Shown here: piece after piece, positions 18,181 to 26,564 of the stretch
Layout of the letters: the number at the start of each line of letters is the position of its first letter
How positions within the stretch are numbered: the stretch's first letter is position 1
Source: Jiangella muralis
GTDB lineage: Bacteria; Actinomycetota; Actinomycetes; Jiangellales; Jiangellaceae
Assembly (NCBI RefSeq): GCF_001270745.1
Contig: NZ_LFXL01000027.1
Span: 124,001 to 188,000, forward strand
Direction of reading: 5' to 3'
Length of the DNA: 64,000 nt
Notes under the pieces: model-generated
What the model was told of the DNA's origin: nothing
Seen by the model: only the letters and a program-made list of their open reading frames with translations
The model's database searches: none
Position numbers and translations under genes: made by a program

Positions 18181-18303
18181 ATGGGGCGCGCCAAGCGAGT
18201 GGCGATCGCGGTTGTCGCATCGTTCGCACTCATGTTCACGGTGAGCACACCCGCGACGGCCGCTTTCGCACCGGCCGCCGACCCCGGATCCTACTGTTGC
18301 TGA
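18181..18303 (+). CDS. small exported peptide precursor ending in Ser-Tyr-Cys-Cys (40 aa)
   Basis: ATG start with TAGGAG ten bases upstream. The 40-residue product has a basic start (MGRAKR), a hydrophobic segment (VAIAVVASFALMF) and a likely signal-peptidase site at ATAA (residue ~27), leaving a mature tail of about 13 residues ending DPGSYCC. It is divergent from the XRE-TPR regulator with 67 bp between the starts and is followed by a strong terminator. The shared C-terminus with the peptide at 16467, despite little similarity elsewhere, implies that the tail is the functional part. It is too short for routine gene finders and may be unannotated in relatives. Confidence 0.75.
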   Translation: MGRAKRVAIAVVASFALMFTVSTPATAAFAPAADPGSYCC

Positions 18304-18320
18304 TGCGGTAGCCACAGACT

Positions 18321-18372
18321 GCACGGACGGCGTCCGGCGTCTCGCCCCCCGAACGCAGGACGCCGTCCGTGC
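18321..18372 (+). terminator. terminator of the second peptide gene
   Basis: A perfect 15-bp stem (18321-18335 with 18358-18372) with a 22-nt loop begins 18 bases after the peptide stop and is followed by TTGTT. It separates the peptide from the convergent aminotransferase gene. Confidence 0.85.
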
Positions 18373-18414
18373 TTGTTCCCCCAGCAAGCGGGGATATGCG
18401 CCTTTTGGAAAGCG

Positions 18415-19485
18415 TTAGCCTTCCTGCCATTCGGCGGCCAGTCGGATCAGCCTGTCATTGGCCTCCGGCTCGGCGATCGTGACCCGGCAGCCGGCGCCGG
18501 CGAAGGGCCGTACGACCAGCCCTTCGTCCTCGCAGAAGCGAGCGAAGTCGAGGGTCCGCTCGCCCAGGGCCAGCCACACGAAGTTCGCCTCGGTGTGAGG
18601 TATGTCCCATCCCTGCGCCGACAGCGCGTCATACACCCTGGCGCGCTCGCCGACCAGGGCCTCGACCCGCTCCAGCAGCTCCGCCTCGCGGGCCAGCGAC
18701 TCGACGGCGGCCCGCTGGGCGATGCCGGAGACGCCGAACGGCACCGCGGTCTTGCGCAGCGCGTCAGCGACGTCGTCGTGCGCGATGGCGAACCCGACGC
18801 GTAGTCCGGCCAGCCCGTACGCCTTCGAGAACGTGCGCAGCACGCACACGTTGCGGTGCTGGCGGTAGAGCTCGAGGCCGTCGGCGGCTGCGGGGTCGCG
18901 GACGAACTCGCGGTACGCCTCATCGACGACCACCAGGACGTCCTCGGGCACCCGGCGCACGAACGCGGCCAGCTCATCGCGCCCGACGACCGGTCCGGTC
19001 GGGTTGTTCGGCGTACACACGAGCACGAGGCGGGTGCGGTCGGTGATGGCGTCGGCCATGGCGTCGAGGTCGTGCCGCGCCCCGTCGGCCAGCGGCACCT
19101 GCACCGCCGTGGCGCCGGAGATGCCGACCACGATCGGGTACGCCTCGAACGAGCGCCACGCGTAGACCACCTCGTCGCCCTCGGTGACCGTGGCCTGGAC
19201 GATCTGCTGCAGCACGCCGACGCTGCCGGTGCCGGTGGCGATGTGCTCGGGCGGCACGCCGAAGCGGTCGGCCAGCGCCGCCACCAGCTCGGTGGCGAAC
19301 ATGTCCGGATAGCGGTTCAGCGTGCCAGCCGTCGCCGTGACGGCCTCGAGGACGCCGGGCAGCGGCGGGTAGGGATTCTCGTTCGAGGAGATCTTGAACG
19401 CCTGCTCAGCACCCGCCGCCGGTGCGGCCGGCCGGCCCGGCTTGTAGGACGGCAGGCCGTCGAGAGCCTTGCGAATGCGCACCAT
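18415..19485 (-). CDS. hisC: histidinol-phosphate/aromatic aminotransferase (class I/II PLP enzyme)
   Basis: A 356-residue fold-type I aminotransferase. The substrate loop [16 protein letters not shown], the PLP aspartate stretch CTPNNPTGP and DEAYREF, and the Schiff-base lysine in [14 protein letters not shown] are all present, as is the phosphate/carboxylate Arg near the C-terminus ([14 protein letters not shown]). It transfers an amino group between glutamate and imidazole-acetol phosphate or an aromatic 2-oxo acid. No other his gene is nearby, so it is more likely the stand-alone second copy (HisC2, or Pat for phenylalanine/tyrosine) than the his-operon enzyme. No partner gene is evident. 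Confidence 0.85.
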   Translation of the reverse strand: MVRIRKALDGLPSYKPGRPAAPAAGAEQAFKISSNENPYPPLPGVLEAVTATAGTLNRYPDMFATELVAALADRFGVPPEHIATGTGSVGVLQQIVQATVTEGDEVVYAWRSFEAYPIVVGISGATAVQVPLADGARHDLDAMADAITDRTRLVLVCTPNNPTGPVVGRDELAAFVRRVPEDVLVVVDEAYREFVRDPAAADGLELYRQHRNVCVLRTFSKAYGLAGLRVGFAIAHDDVADALRKTAVPFGVSGIAQRAAVESLAREAELLERVEALVGERARVYDALSAQGWDIPHTEANFVWLALGERTLDFARFCEDEGLVVRPFAGAGCRVTIAEPEANDRLIRLAAEWQEG

Positions 19486-19539
19486 GTCCGCACGATAGCC
19501 GCTCCCGCGGACGGCCCCGGATGTGTACGCTCGGCAGCC

Positions 19540-19914
19540 GTGACGTCCTTCATCATCCGCCTGCTCGTCAACGGCTTCGCCCTATGGGTGGCGACCCGGA
19601 TCGTCGACGGCGTGACCATCAGCTCTGACAGCACGTCAAGCGAGATCCTGACCTTGCTTGTCGTGGCCCTGATCTTCGGCCTCATCAACGCGTTCATCAA
19701 ACCAGTGGTCCAGTTGTTGTCTCTACCACTGCTGATCTTGACCCTCGGTCTCTTCACGTTGATCGTCAACGCGCTGATGTTCGAGCTGACCTCGTGGATC
19801 GCCGACGCCCTGGACGTGCCCTTCCACGTCGACGACTTCTTCTGGTCGGCCGTGCTCGGCGCGCTGGTGGTCTCGTTCGTCAGCTGGATCCTGAATCTGT
19901 TGTTGCCGAACTGA
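19540..19914 (+). CDS. phage-holin-family (YvlD-like) small membrane protein
   Basis: A 124-residue protein starting at GTG, with four hydrophobic helices and short loops. The segment [29 protein letters not shown] is characteristic of the phage holin 4 superfamily/YvlD proteins, which are common single chromosomal genes and not evidence of a prophage. In Bacillus relatives belong to cell-envelope stress regulons. It is divergent from the aminotransferase (54 bp). Its base composition is less GC-rich than its neighbours. The following 196 bp (19915-20110) holds no convincing gene. Confidence 0.82.
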   Translation: MTSFIIRLLVNGFALWVATRIVDGVTISSDSTSSEILTLLVVALIFGLINAFIKPVVQLLSLPLLILTLGLFTLIVNALMFELTSWIADALDVPFHVDDFFWSAVLGALVVSFVSWILNLLLPN

Positions 19915-20110
19915 CGAACGGCTGCACGGGGTCGTCCATCCGTCGTCGCGGCGTGGCCCTTAACGCCTACTTGATACGACCCTTCTTCCGCTGGGCCGAT
20001 GTTTGACGTACCTTTGGCCTAGCATCCTCTGCACGACGGATAGGCGCCCGTTTCTGCTGGCGCCACGGGGGTTCGTTGTGCCCTGAACTCAGTGTGGGCA
20101 TGGTGAACAG

Positions 20111-20548
20111 ATGACGATCGGCTACGGCCCCGTCGGTTCGGTCCTGACCGAGCAACCTCCTTCGGGCCATCAGCGCGCCCGGCACCCGGACCGCGGCACG
20201 TCCGCGTCGCGTCCGGTGCCGCTCGCGGTCACGACTCCGCCGGGATACCCGGAACCCGACTCCAACCGGCACGCGCTGGTGGGCTCGATGGTCTACGAGG
20301 TCGTCTACGACGATCCGCACGGCAATCCCATGCTCGCCTTCGCCGACGGGCAGTGGTTCGACGTCACGTCCTTCGCGCCGCGGCCGGTCTCCGTCCGCCA
20401 CGCGCTGCGCCGTGACCCCGCCTGGTCCGGTGCGGTCGTGCAGACGATCTGCCTGTGGATGCGCAGCAACCCCAACCACGAGCGGTCCTTCGATCTGGCC
20501 ACCGAGCTCGCGTTGGCCGTCGGGGAGCTCGCGCGCCAGCGCCGCTGA
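20111..20548 (+). CDS. uncharacterised protein, 145 aa
   Basis: No family is recognised. The frame has strongly GC-rich third positions throughout, supporting real coding. Residues 1-55 are polar, Pro- and Arg-rich and probably disordered; residues 57-145 look folded (GSMVYEVVYDDPHGNPMLAF, then QTICLWMRSNPNHERSF and a C-terminal helix). No signal peptide or membrane segment. It sits 11 bp before the tyrosine phosphatase gene and may be co-transcribed with it. The initiation codon is uncertain because no clear ribosome binding site is seen. Confidence 0.65.
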   Translation: MTIGYGPVGSVLTEQPPSGHQRARHPDRGTSASRPVPLAVTTPPGYPEPDSNRHALVGSMVYEVVYDDPHGNPMLAFADGQWFDVTSFAPRPVSVRHALRRDPAWSGAVVQTICLWMRSNPNHERSFDLATELALAVGELARQRR

Positions 20549-20559
20549 GGCGCCTGGCC

Positions 20560-21096
20560 GTGACGGATCCCAGCACCCCATACCGCGTCTGCGTCGTCTG
20601 CGCCGGGAACATCTGCCGGTCGCCCATCGCCGAGTTCGTGCTGCGCCGCCGACTCGAGGAGGTCGGCCTGGGTCACCTCGTCACCGTCGACTCCGCCGGC
20701 ACCGGCGGCTGGCACGCCGGCCAGCAGGCCGACTCCCGCGCCCTCACGGCGCTGCACCACCACGGCTACGACGGCGGTGCCCACCGGGCCCGCCAGTTCC
20801 GCCGCGAGTGGTTCGCCGACGTCGACCTCGTCCTGGCCCTCGACCGCGAGAACTTCGCCGACCTCAGCACGCTGGCCCGCGACGACGACACCCGCGCCAA
20901 GGTGCAGTTGCTGCGCAGCTACGACCCCGACGCCGTGACCACCGACGACACCGACGTGCCCGACCCCTACTACGGCGACGACGCCGCCTTCGACCACGTG
21001 CTGCTGATGATCGAGCGGGCCGCCGACGGCTTCGTCGCGGCGGTACGCGAGGAGATCGAGCTGGACGCGCCGGGCGGTGAGCCCAGTCGACAGTGA
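20560..21096 (+). CDS. low-molecular-weight protein-tyrosine phosphatase
   Basis: A 178-residue phosphatase starting at GTG. The P-loop VCAGNICRSP carries the CX5R signature (Cys14, Arg20), and the general-acid loop DPYYGD lies near residue 135. Such enzymes dephosphorylate tyrosine on regulatory or polysaccharide-export proteins, and in some actinobacteria act in secreted virulence or arsenate reduction; the substrate is unknown. Its last 20 bases overlap the start of the fructosamine kinase gene in another frame, implying coupled translation. Confidence 0.9.
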   Translation: MTDPSTPYRVCVVCAGNICRSPIAEFVLRRRLEEVGLGHLVTVDSAGTGGWHAGQQADSRALTALHHHGYDGGAHRARQFRREWFADVDLVLALDRENFADLSTLARDDDTRAKVQLLRSYDPDAVTTDDTDVPDPYYGDDAAFDHVLLMIERAADGFVAAVREEIELDAPGGEPSRQ

Positions 21097-21943
21097 GCAT
21101 CTGCACACGTTGCTGGGCACCGCCGTCGAATCGCTCACCCCGGTCGGCGGCGGTTCCATCTGCGAAGCGCGGCAGGCCCGGCTCGGCGACGGCCGCACCG
21201 TCTTCGTCAAGACCCGGGCGGGCGCGCCGCCGGGGTTCTTCCCGGCCGAGGCGCTCGGACTGACGCGGCTGGCCGCGGCCCCTGGCGGCGTCCCCGTCCC
21301 GCGGGTGCTCGCACACGACGAACGCTGCCTCGTCCTCGAATGGGTCACGACGGGCGTCCCGTCGGCGACGGCCGCGGAACGGTTCGGCCGCGCGCTGGCC
21401 GCCACGCACCGGCACGGCGCCGACGTCTTCGGCTCGGCCGACGGCCCCGGCTGGATCGGCAGCCTCGACCTCCCGCACGGGCCGTGGCAGCGCTGGCCGG
21501 ACCTGTGGGCGTACGGACGGCTGGAACCGTACCTGCGCACGGCCCGCAAGGCCGGCGCCGTCGACCGGCGCACCGTCGCCGACGTCGAGAAGGTGATCGC
21601 CGACCTCCCCCGGCTGGCCGGGCCGGACGAGCCGCCCGCGCTGATCCACGGCGACCTCTGGGCCGGTAACGTGCTGTGGACGGAGACCGGCGCGCACCTC
21701 GTCGACCCCGCCGCGCACGGCGGTCACCGCGAGACCGACCTCGCCATGCTCACGCTGTTCGGCCTGCCGCACCTCGACCGCGTCCTCGCCGCCTACGACG
21801 AGGCCTGGCCGCTGGCCGCGGGCTGGCGCGAACGGCTGCCGCTGCACCAGCTGCACCCCGTGCTCGTCCACGCCGTGCTGTTCGGCGGATCCTACGGCGC
21901 CCAGGCCGGCCGGCTGGCCCGTCAGGCACTGCGGGCCGGCTGA
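21077..21943 (+). CDS. fructosamine kinase family protein
   Basis: A 288-residue protein-kinase-like enzyme beginning GTG inside the end of the phosphatase gene. The ATP-binding Lys lies in TVFVKTRAG, the catalytic loop is IHGDLWAGNVLW (HGD, Asn) and the metal-binding Asp follows in HLVDPAAHGGHRETDLAM. Fructosamine kinases phosphorylate sugar adducts on protein amines so that the adduct falls off (deglycation). Pairing with a low-molecular-weight tyrosine phosphatase is a known bacterial neighbourhood, suggesting a protein-repair unit. Confidence 0.88.
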   Translation: MSPVDSEHLHTLLGTAVESLTPVGGGSICEARQARLGDGRTVFVKTRAGAPPGFFPAEALGLTRLAAAPGGVPVPRVLAHDERCLVLEWVTTGVPSATAAERFGRALAATHRHGADVFGSADGPGWIGSLDLPHGPWQRWPDLWAYGRLEPYLRTARKAGAVDRRTVADVEKVIADLPRLAGPDEPPALIHGDLWAGNVLWTETGAHLVDPAAHGGHRETDLAMLTLFGLPHLDRVLAAYDEAWPLAAGWRERLPLHQLHPVLVHAVLFGGSYGAQAGRLARQALRAG

Positions 21944-22066
21944 TCCGGGTTCGCCGGGCTTTGCCCCTCCTCCGCAGGTCGGACACGCACCTTCCACAGT
22001 GCGAATGAGCTGGCCGCCGCCGATGAGCCGGTAGGTTCGCAGCGACCGTCCAACGATCGGGAGATC

Positions 22067-23149
22067 ATGATCACGGCCCAGGGGTTGTACAAACGATACG
22101 GCGCGAAGACCGCCGTCGATCATCTGACGTTCGAGGTGCGTCCCGGCATGGTGACGGGATTCCTCGGACCCAACGGCGCGGGCAAGTCCACCACCATGCG
22201 CCTCATGCTCGACCTCGACAACGGCGGTGGTGAGACGCTGTTCGACGGGCGCAAGTTCGGCACCATCGCGCACCCGATGCGCGAGATCGGCGCCGTGCTC
22301 GAGTCCAAGGCGTTCCACCCGACCCGCACCGCCCGCAACCACCTGCGCATGCTGGCGGCAGGCAGCGGCATCCCGTTCCACCGGGTCGACGAGGTGCTCG
22401 AGTTCGTCGGCCTCACCGAGGTCAAGAACAAGAAGCCGAAGAACTTCTCCCTCGGCATGGCGCAGCGGCTGGGCCTGGCGCAGGCGCTGCTCGGCGACCC
22501 TCAGACGCTCATCCTCGACGAGCCGGCCAACGGCCTGGACCCCAGCGGCATCCACTGGCTGCGCACCGTCCTCAAGTCGCTGGCCGACCAGGGCCGGACC
22601 ATCTTCGTCTCCAGCCACCTGCTGCCCGAGATGGCGCTGATGGCCGACCAGCTGGTCGTCATCGGCCGCGGCACCATGATCTACAACGGCGACGTCGACG
22701 GCTTCGTCCGCGACTTCACCCAGTCCACTGTGCTGGTGCGCAGCCCGCAGGCCGCCCAGCTGGCCGAGCTCCTCCGCCGCGTCGACGGCGTCACCGTCGA
22801 CGACGTGCCCGTCGACGCCCGGGCCGTCGTCACCGTCGAGGGCGCCGATGCGCCCGTCGCGACGCCGGCGCCGTCGCCCGCGCTGCGGGTGTCCGGCATC
22901 GAGACCGCCGCGATCGGCGAGCTGGCCTTCCAGAACAACATCCTGCTGCACGAGCTGGCGACCCAGACGGCGTCGCTGGAGACGGCGTTCATCACGGCGA
23001 CCGGCGCGTCCGAGGAGTACGTCGCGCACGACGTCCCCGGGGTGGCCGACGCCGCGCCCCAGCCCGCCACCCCGCAGGCCGGACCACCCGCCGCGCCACC
23101 CGTCCCGCCGTCCCAGCCCGGCGACACCACGCCCGGAGGTGCCGCATGA
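22067..23149 (+). CDS. ABC transporter ATP-binding protein
   Basis: A 360-residue ATPase. Walker A GPNGAGKSTT (34-43), the signature NFSLGMAQRLGLAQALLG (from 127), Walker B TLILDEP (147-153) and the D-loop/H-loop (SSHLLPEMALMA) are all present, so it is an active ABC ATPase of the CcmA/DRA-like export group. A ~100-residue C-terminal extension ends in a Pro-rich tail (PPAAPPVPPSQPG), which is unusual. The stop overlaps the permease start (ATGA), giving a two-gene exporter whose substrate may be a drug, peptide or lipid. Confidence 0.9.
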   Translation: MITAQGLYKRYGAKTAVDHLTFEVRPGMVTGFLGPNGAGKSTTMRLMLDLDNGGGETLFDGRKFGTIAHPMREIGAVLESKAFHPTRTARNHLRMLAAGSGIPFHRVDEVLEFVGLTEVKNKKPKNFSLGMAQRLGLAQALLGDPQTLILDEPANGLDPSGIHWLRTVLKSLADQGRTIFVSSHLLPEMALMADQLVVIGRGTMIYNGDVDGFVRDFTQSTVLVRSPQAAQLAELLRRVDGVTVDDVPVDARAVVTVEGADAPVATPAPSPALRVSGIETAAIGELAFQNNILLHELATQTASLETAFITATGASEEYVAHDVPGVADAAPQPATPQAGPPAAPPVPPSQPGDTTPGGAA

Positions 23150-23925
23150 GCAGCGCCCTGCGCTTCGAATGGGTGCGGCTGCGCACCCTGCGCTCCACCT
23201 ACTGGCTGATCGGCATCGGCCTGCTGCTGACCACGGCCATCGCGTTCGGCGTCGCGTTCGCCACCCGCAACGACCTCATCACCGCCGAGGACGCCGGCAT
23301 CATCGTCACCGGCGGCGCCGAGCTGGCGCCGTTCCTGGCGATCTTCCTGGCCATCATCGGGATCTTCGCCACCGGTCACGAGTACCGGCACGGCACCATC
23401 CAGCCGACGCTCACCGCCATCCCGCAGCGCACCCGGCTGCTGCTGGCCAAGGTGCTCATGGTGGCGATCACCGCGGCGGTCATCACCGTCGTCTCGGTGG
23501 CGATCAACATCGGGCTGGGCAGCCTGTACTGGCAGAACGCGCCCGACCTCGGCGCCGAGCCGCTGAGCGAGGTGATCCCGGGCTACGTGGTCTTCGTGGT
23601 GCTCTACGCCATCCTCGGCGTCGCCCTCGGCCAGCTCTTCCGTGGCGTCCCGTCGGCGCTGGTGATCCTGCTGGTGGTGCCGCTGATCGTCGAGACGCTG
23701 ATCGCGGCGCTGTCGTTGTGGTCGGCCCTCGACTGGCTGCAGCCCGCGCTGAAGTTCCTGCCGTTCAGCGCCGGCGCCCGGCTCATCGCCACCGGTCCGT
23801 ACGACGCCAACGGCGGCCCGGAGTTCGACTTCCTGGGCCGCTGGGAGTCCGGTGGCGTGTTCGCGGCGTTCGTCGCGATCATCCTGGCCGTCGGCTGGTA
23901 CCTCTTCAAGAAGCGCGACGCCTGA
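23146..23925 (+). CDS. ABC-2 type permease
   Basis: A 259-residue membrane protein with about six helices. The opening RFEWVRLRTLRSTYWLIGIG and the loop GHEYRHGTIQPTLTAIPQRTRLLLAK are typical of ABC-2 permeases found next to CcmA-like ATPases. It is translationally coupled to the ATPase and ends with a short basic tail (FKKRDA). A homodimer would form the channel. It converges on the SIMPL-domain gene with only 18 bp between the stops, and no regulator gene is adjacent, so control is probably through the promoter at ~22030. Confidence 0.85.
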   Translation: MSSALRFEWVRLRTLRSTYWLIGIGLLLTTAIAFGVAFATRNDLITAEDAGIIVTGGAELAPFLAIFLAIIGIFATGHEYRHGTIQPTLTAIPQRTRLLLAKVLMVAITAAVITVVSVAINIGLGSLYWQNAPDLGAEPLSEVIPGYVVFVVLYAILGVALGQLFRGVPSALVILLVVPLIVETLIAALSLWSALDWLQPALKFLPFSAGARLIATGPYDANGGPEFDFLGRWESGGVFAAFVAIILAVGWYLFKKRDA

Positions 23926-23943
23926 CGGCCGGCTGCGCCCGGA

Positions 23944-24606
23944 TCAGGACGCGGTGAAGTCGGCGGAGATCGTCGCCGACACCTCGATCGGTTCCGGGCG
24001 CAGCGACACCGACGGGCCGCCGCCGTGGTCGGCGGCGCCCATCTGGGTGATCTTGAACGGCCCGCGGCCCTCCCAGCCGGGCTGCTCGTGCGGCCGGAGA
24101 CCCGGCTCGTACAGGGCGTCGACACTGGACACGTCCAGGCCGAGCGCGGCGGCGTAGGTGGCCGCCCGCTCCTGGGCGTCGCGCACGGCCTCGGCCCGCA
24201 CCTCGCGCTCGATCTCGCAGCGGTGGTCGTCGGTCAGCTCCCAGTCGACGCCGTCGACCACCACGCCGTCGACCGCGCCGGCGTCGGTGACCCAGGTGGA
24301 TAGCGCGGCGAAGTCGGCGAACCGCACCGCGACCCCGGCGGCGGCCACCTGGAACGTCTCGGCGACGTCGGAGTCGCGGCGGTACCGCTGCACCGTCGAC
24401 ACGTACACCTGGTCGGCCGACCACCGGGTCGCCGCGCCCGCCGTGACGTACCGCTCGGCGTCGGCGGACAGCTGGGCGTGCAGGTCGGCGACGAACGGGA
24501 CGACGTCGGACGAGCGGCGCGCCTCGCGGGTGGCGCGCAGGTGGACGGTGCCGCGCTCGGGCGGCACCAGGCGGTGCGCAGTTCCGGCGACGGTGATGGT
24601 GACCAT
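23944..24606 (-). CDS. SIMPL-domain (DUF541) protein
   Basis: A 220-residue protein starting MVTITVAGTAHRLVPPERGTV, the usual start of SIMPL-domain proteins without a signal peptide. The conserved region around YVSTVQRYRRDSDVAETFQ and ERAATYAAALGL and the C-terminal PIEVSATISADFTA fit the family. The biochemical function of the family is poorly known. It lies 1 bp after the VOC-protein gene on the same strand, so the two form an operon. Confidence 0.8.
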   Translation of the reverse strand: MVTITVAGTAHRLVPPERGTVHLRATREARRSSDVVPFVADLHAQLSADAERYVTAGAATRWSADQVYVSTVQRYRRDSDVAETFQVAAAGVAVRFADFAALSTWVTDAGAVDGVVVDGVDWELTDDHRCEIEREVRAEAVRDAQERAATYAAALGLDVSSVDALYEPGLRPHEQPGWEGRGPFKITQMGAADHGGGPSVSLRPEPIEVSATISADFTAS

Positions 24607-24607
24607 C

Positions 24608-25243
24608 TCAGACCGTGACCTCTCCGTGCGCGGTGCGGAACCGCACCGAGCGCACGCCCGGGCCACCGTTCACCGGCAGCCACCGCACGTCGACGTCGTC
24701 GAGCGGATGGTCCTCGGGCTCGCCCAGCCACGCCGTGACGAAGTGCGGATCGCCGGCGATGTCGAGGCTGAGCAGCTCGACGTCGTGGCCGCCCTTCGAC
24801 GGGTGCTCGCCGGCGTCGGACTCCCAGTGCACGAAGAACGGCAGCTGCGGGTCGTTCATCAGGCCCATGACGCCGATCTGGCGCCACACGAGGTCGTAGC
24901 CGTCGGGCCGCACCCGGTGGCCGCCGACGGCGGGCCGGCCCAGCCGCTCCTCGATCGGCGCGAGGTCGTCGACCGCGACGACCCAGCCGAGCCAGCCGCC
25001 GCCGGCCTCGGACCGGGCCTTGACCGCCTGGCCGAACGGCACCTTGTCGACGACGGGGTGGTCCAGCGCCGCCACCACCTCGAGGTAGTGGCCGCCGGCC
25101 AGCGGCAACACCCGGTTGCGGGTGCCGAAGCGCGGATGCAGACCGCCGTCGACGAGGTCGACTCCCAGCTCACCGGCCAGCCGCTGCGCGGTGGCGTCGA
25201 GTCCGTCCGGTCCGGCCGCGTACGAGACGTGATCGAGGCGCAT
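24608..25243 (-). CDS. VOC/glyoxalase-like domain protein
   Basis: A 211-residue protein with MRLDHVSYAAGPDGLDATAQRLAGELG at the N-terminus and paired metal-ligand-like positions (His5; HYLEVVAAL; HPLDDVDVRWLP), matching the large Glyoxalase-like domain 1 group. These proteins resemble dioxygenases and lyases, but the substrate cannot be read from sequence. It is the first gene of a two-gene operon with the SIMPL protein; the 192 bp upstream to the acetyltransferase start holds no gene. Confidence 0.75.
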   Translation of the reverse strand: MRLDHVSYAAGPDGLDATAQRLAGELGVDLVDGGLHPRFGTRNRVLPLAGGHYLEVVAALDHPVVDKVPFGQAVKARSEAGGGWLGWVVAVDDLAPIEERLGRPAVGGHRVRPDGYDLVWRQIGVMGLMNDPQLPFFVHWESDAGEHPSKGGHDVELLSLDIAGDPHFVTAWLGEPEDHPLDDVDVRWLPVNGGPGVRSVRFRTAHGEVTV

Positions 25244-25435
25244 CCGTGCATCGTGGCAGCCTCCGGACCGGTTTGGCGAGCCGACGCCCGCCGGGTGGCC
25301 CGGCGGGTGCGTTAACGTTGCAGATCGGTGATCACTGCGAATCGGGGAAGATCGGTACGAAGGGTCGCCGGCACGAGTAGACATGATCATGCAGCATCTG
25401 TGGCATCGATCCAGCGCACCTGGAGGCGACTGCGC

Positions 25436-25711
25436 GTGAGCATCGAGATCACCAGGACCGCCCGCAGCTACGCCGCCTACCTGGACGGGCTCCGGGTCGG
25501 CGAACTCACCTACGCCCGCCGCGACGACGAGATCGTTGCGCTGCACACCGTGGTCGAGGAGGCCGCCGAGGGCAAGGGGGTCGGCGGCGCGCTGGCCCGG
25601 GCCCTGCTCGACGACGCCCGGGAAGGCAGCCTGAAGGTCGTCCCGCAGTGCCCGTTCGTGGCCGGCTACCTCGACCGGCATGCCGAGTACGCCGACCTGC
25701 GGGCGGGCTAG
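25436..25711 (+). CDS. small GNAT-fold N-acetyltransferase (YjdJ-like)
   Basis: A 91-residue protein with a GTG start after a TGGAGGCG ribosome site. The acetyl-CoA loop is EGKGVGGALARALLDDAR, and CPFVAGYLDRHAEYADL closes the fold; this short form (PF14542-type) is common in actinobacteria. It probably acetylates a small molecule or a protein; the target is unknown. An upstream in-frame extension to 25328 exists but has no ribosome site and lacks family similarity. It converges on thiE across a hairpin. Confidence 0.8.
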   Translation: MSIEITRTARSYAAYLDGLRVGELTYARRDDEIVALHTVVEEAAEGKGVGGALARALLDDAREGSLKVVPQCPFVAGYLDRHAEYADLRAG

Positions 25712-25722
25712 GTGAGCCTGTA

Positions 25723-25776
25723 CATGATCATCCAGCTTTTGAGCTGCTATGACAGCCAAAAAGGTGGATGATCATG
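25723..25776. repeat. AT-rich 18-bp inverted repeat between convergent genes (possible terminator or palindromic element)
   Basis: 25723-25740 and 25759-25776 are complementary at 17 of 18 positions around an 18-nt loop; both arms begin with CATGATCATCCA and end in T/A runs. It lies between the converging ends of the acetyltransferase and thiE, so it may be a bidirectional terminator. The CATGATCAT core also occurs at 25383 and near 47368, and the A/T content is unlike the surroundings, so it could also be an interspersed palindromic repeat. Confidence 0.65.
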
Positions 25777-25795
25777 GCCGACCGTCAGACGCTCT

Positions 25796-26440
25796 CTAGT
25801 CCCTCAGGGCCGCGCGCAGCCGCCGGGCGGCGGCCTCCGGGTCGTCCGCGGCGGTGATGGCCCGCACGACCACCACCCGGCGAGCGCCCGCGCCGACCAC
25901 CTCGGCGACGCTGCGCTCGTCGATGCCGCCGATGGCGAACCAGGGCGTGGCCGGCGCCGTCGCGGCCACGGCGCGGACGGTCTCGACGCCGACCGCCGGG
26001 CGGCCCTGCTTGGTGGGCGTCGGCCAGACCGGGCCGACGCAGAAGTAGTCGACGTCCGGGTCGGCCTCGGCCACCGCGGCCTGCTCGGCGGAGTGCGTCG
26101 ACCGGCCGAGCAGCACGTCCGGCCCGAGCAGCCGCCGGCTCGCGGCAACCGGCAGGTCCTCCTGCCCGGTGTGCAGGATCGCCGCCCCGGCCAGCTCGGC
26201 GAGGTCGGCGCGGTCGTTGACGGCGACCAGCGCGCCGTGCTCCGCCGCGACGCGCGCCACCAGCGGTTGCAGCTCCAGCTCGGCGCGCGCGTCCAGCGAC
26301 TTGTCGCGCAGCTGGACGATGTCGACGCCGCCCGACAGCGCCGCGTGCAGGAACGACTCGAGGTCGCCGCGGTCGCGCCGGGCGTCGGTGCACAGGTAGA
26401 GCCGGGCGTCGGCCAGCCGCTGTCTCGGGTCGGGGGTCAC
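25796..26440 (-). CDS. thiE: thiamine-phosphate synthase
   Basis: A 214-residue TIM-barrel enzyme that couples HMP-diphosphate and thiazole phosphate to thiamine phosphate. Conserved segments are [57 protein letters not shown] and the C-terminal phosphate loop WFAIGGID. The start is GTG at 26440. It is divergent from the riboswitch-controlled thiO-thiS-thiG operon, 30 bp from the aptamer, and has no riboswitch of its own on that side. Confidence 0.92.
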   Translation of the reverse strand: MTPDPRQRLADARLYLCTDARRDRGDLESFLHAALSGGVDIVQLRDKSLDARAELELQPLVARVAAEHGALVAVNDRADLAELAGAAILHTGQEDLPVAASRRLLGPDVLLGRSTHSAEQAAVAEADPDVDYFCVGPVWPTPTKQGRPAVGVETVRAVAATAPATPWFAIGGIDERSVAEVVGAGARRVVVVRAITAADDPEAAARRLRAALRD

Positions 26441-26469
26441 AGCCGGAGTCTGCCACGGGCGGAGTACGG

Positions 26470-26562
26470 TGGAAGGGCACGGGAGCCCTGGCGGCAGGGC
26501 TGAGAGGGCCATGCGGGCCGACCGTCGAACCTGAACTGGGTCATGCCAGCGGAGGGAGCATC
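26470..26562 (+). promoter_or_regulatory. TPP riboswitch (THI element) of the thiOSG operon
   Basis: The aptamer landmarks are present in order: CACGGGAGCCC, GGGCTGAGAGGG, then GACCGTCGAACCTGAACTGG and GTCATGCCAGCGGAGGGA. The 3' end of the aptamer contains the GGAGGGA that also serves as ribosome binding site for thiO three bases later, so thiamine diphosphate binding should directly block translation initiation. Boundaries are approximate. Confidence 0.95.
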
Positions 26563-26564
26563 CG

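Noticed and set aside
19540-19914. Phage-holin-like gene as sign of a prophage
   Set aside because: YvlD-type holin-family genes are ordinary chromosomal genes, and no integrase, structural phage gene or att-like repeats are nearby.
19967-20101. 44-residue Lys/Arg-rich reading frame on the minus strand
   Set aside because: No ribosome binding site, no recognised family, and atypical third positions for this genome; the gap is simply less GC-rich. It could be revisited if conserved in relatives.
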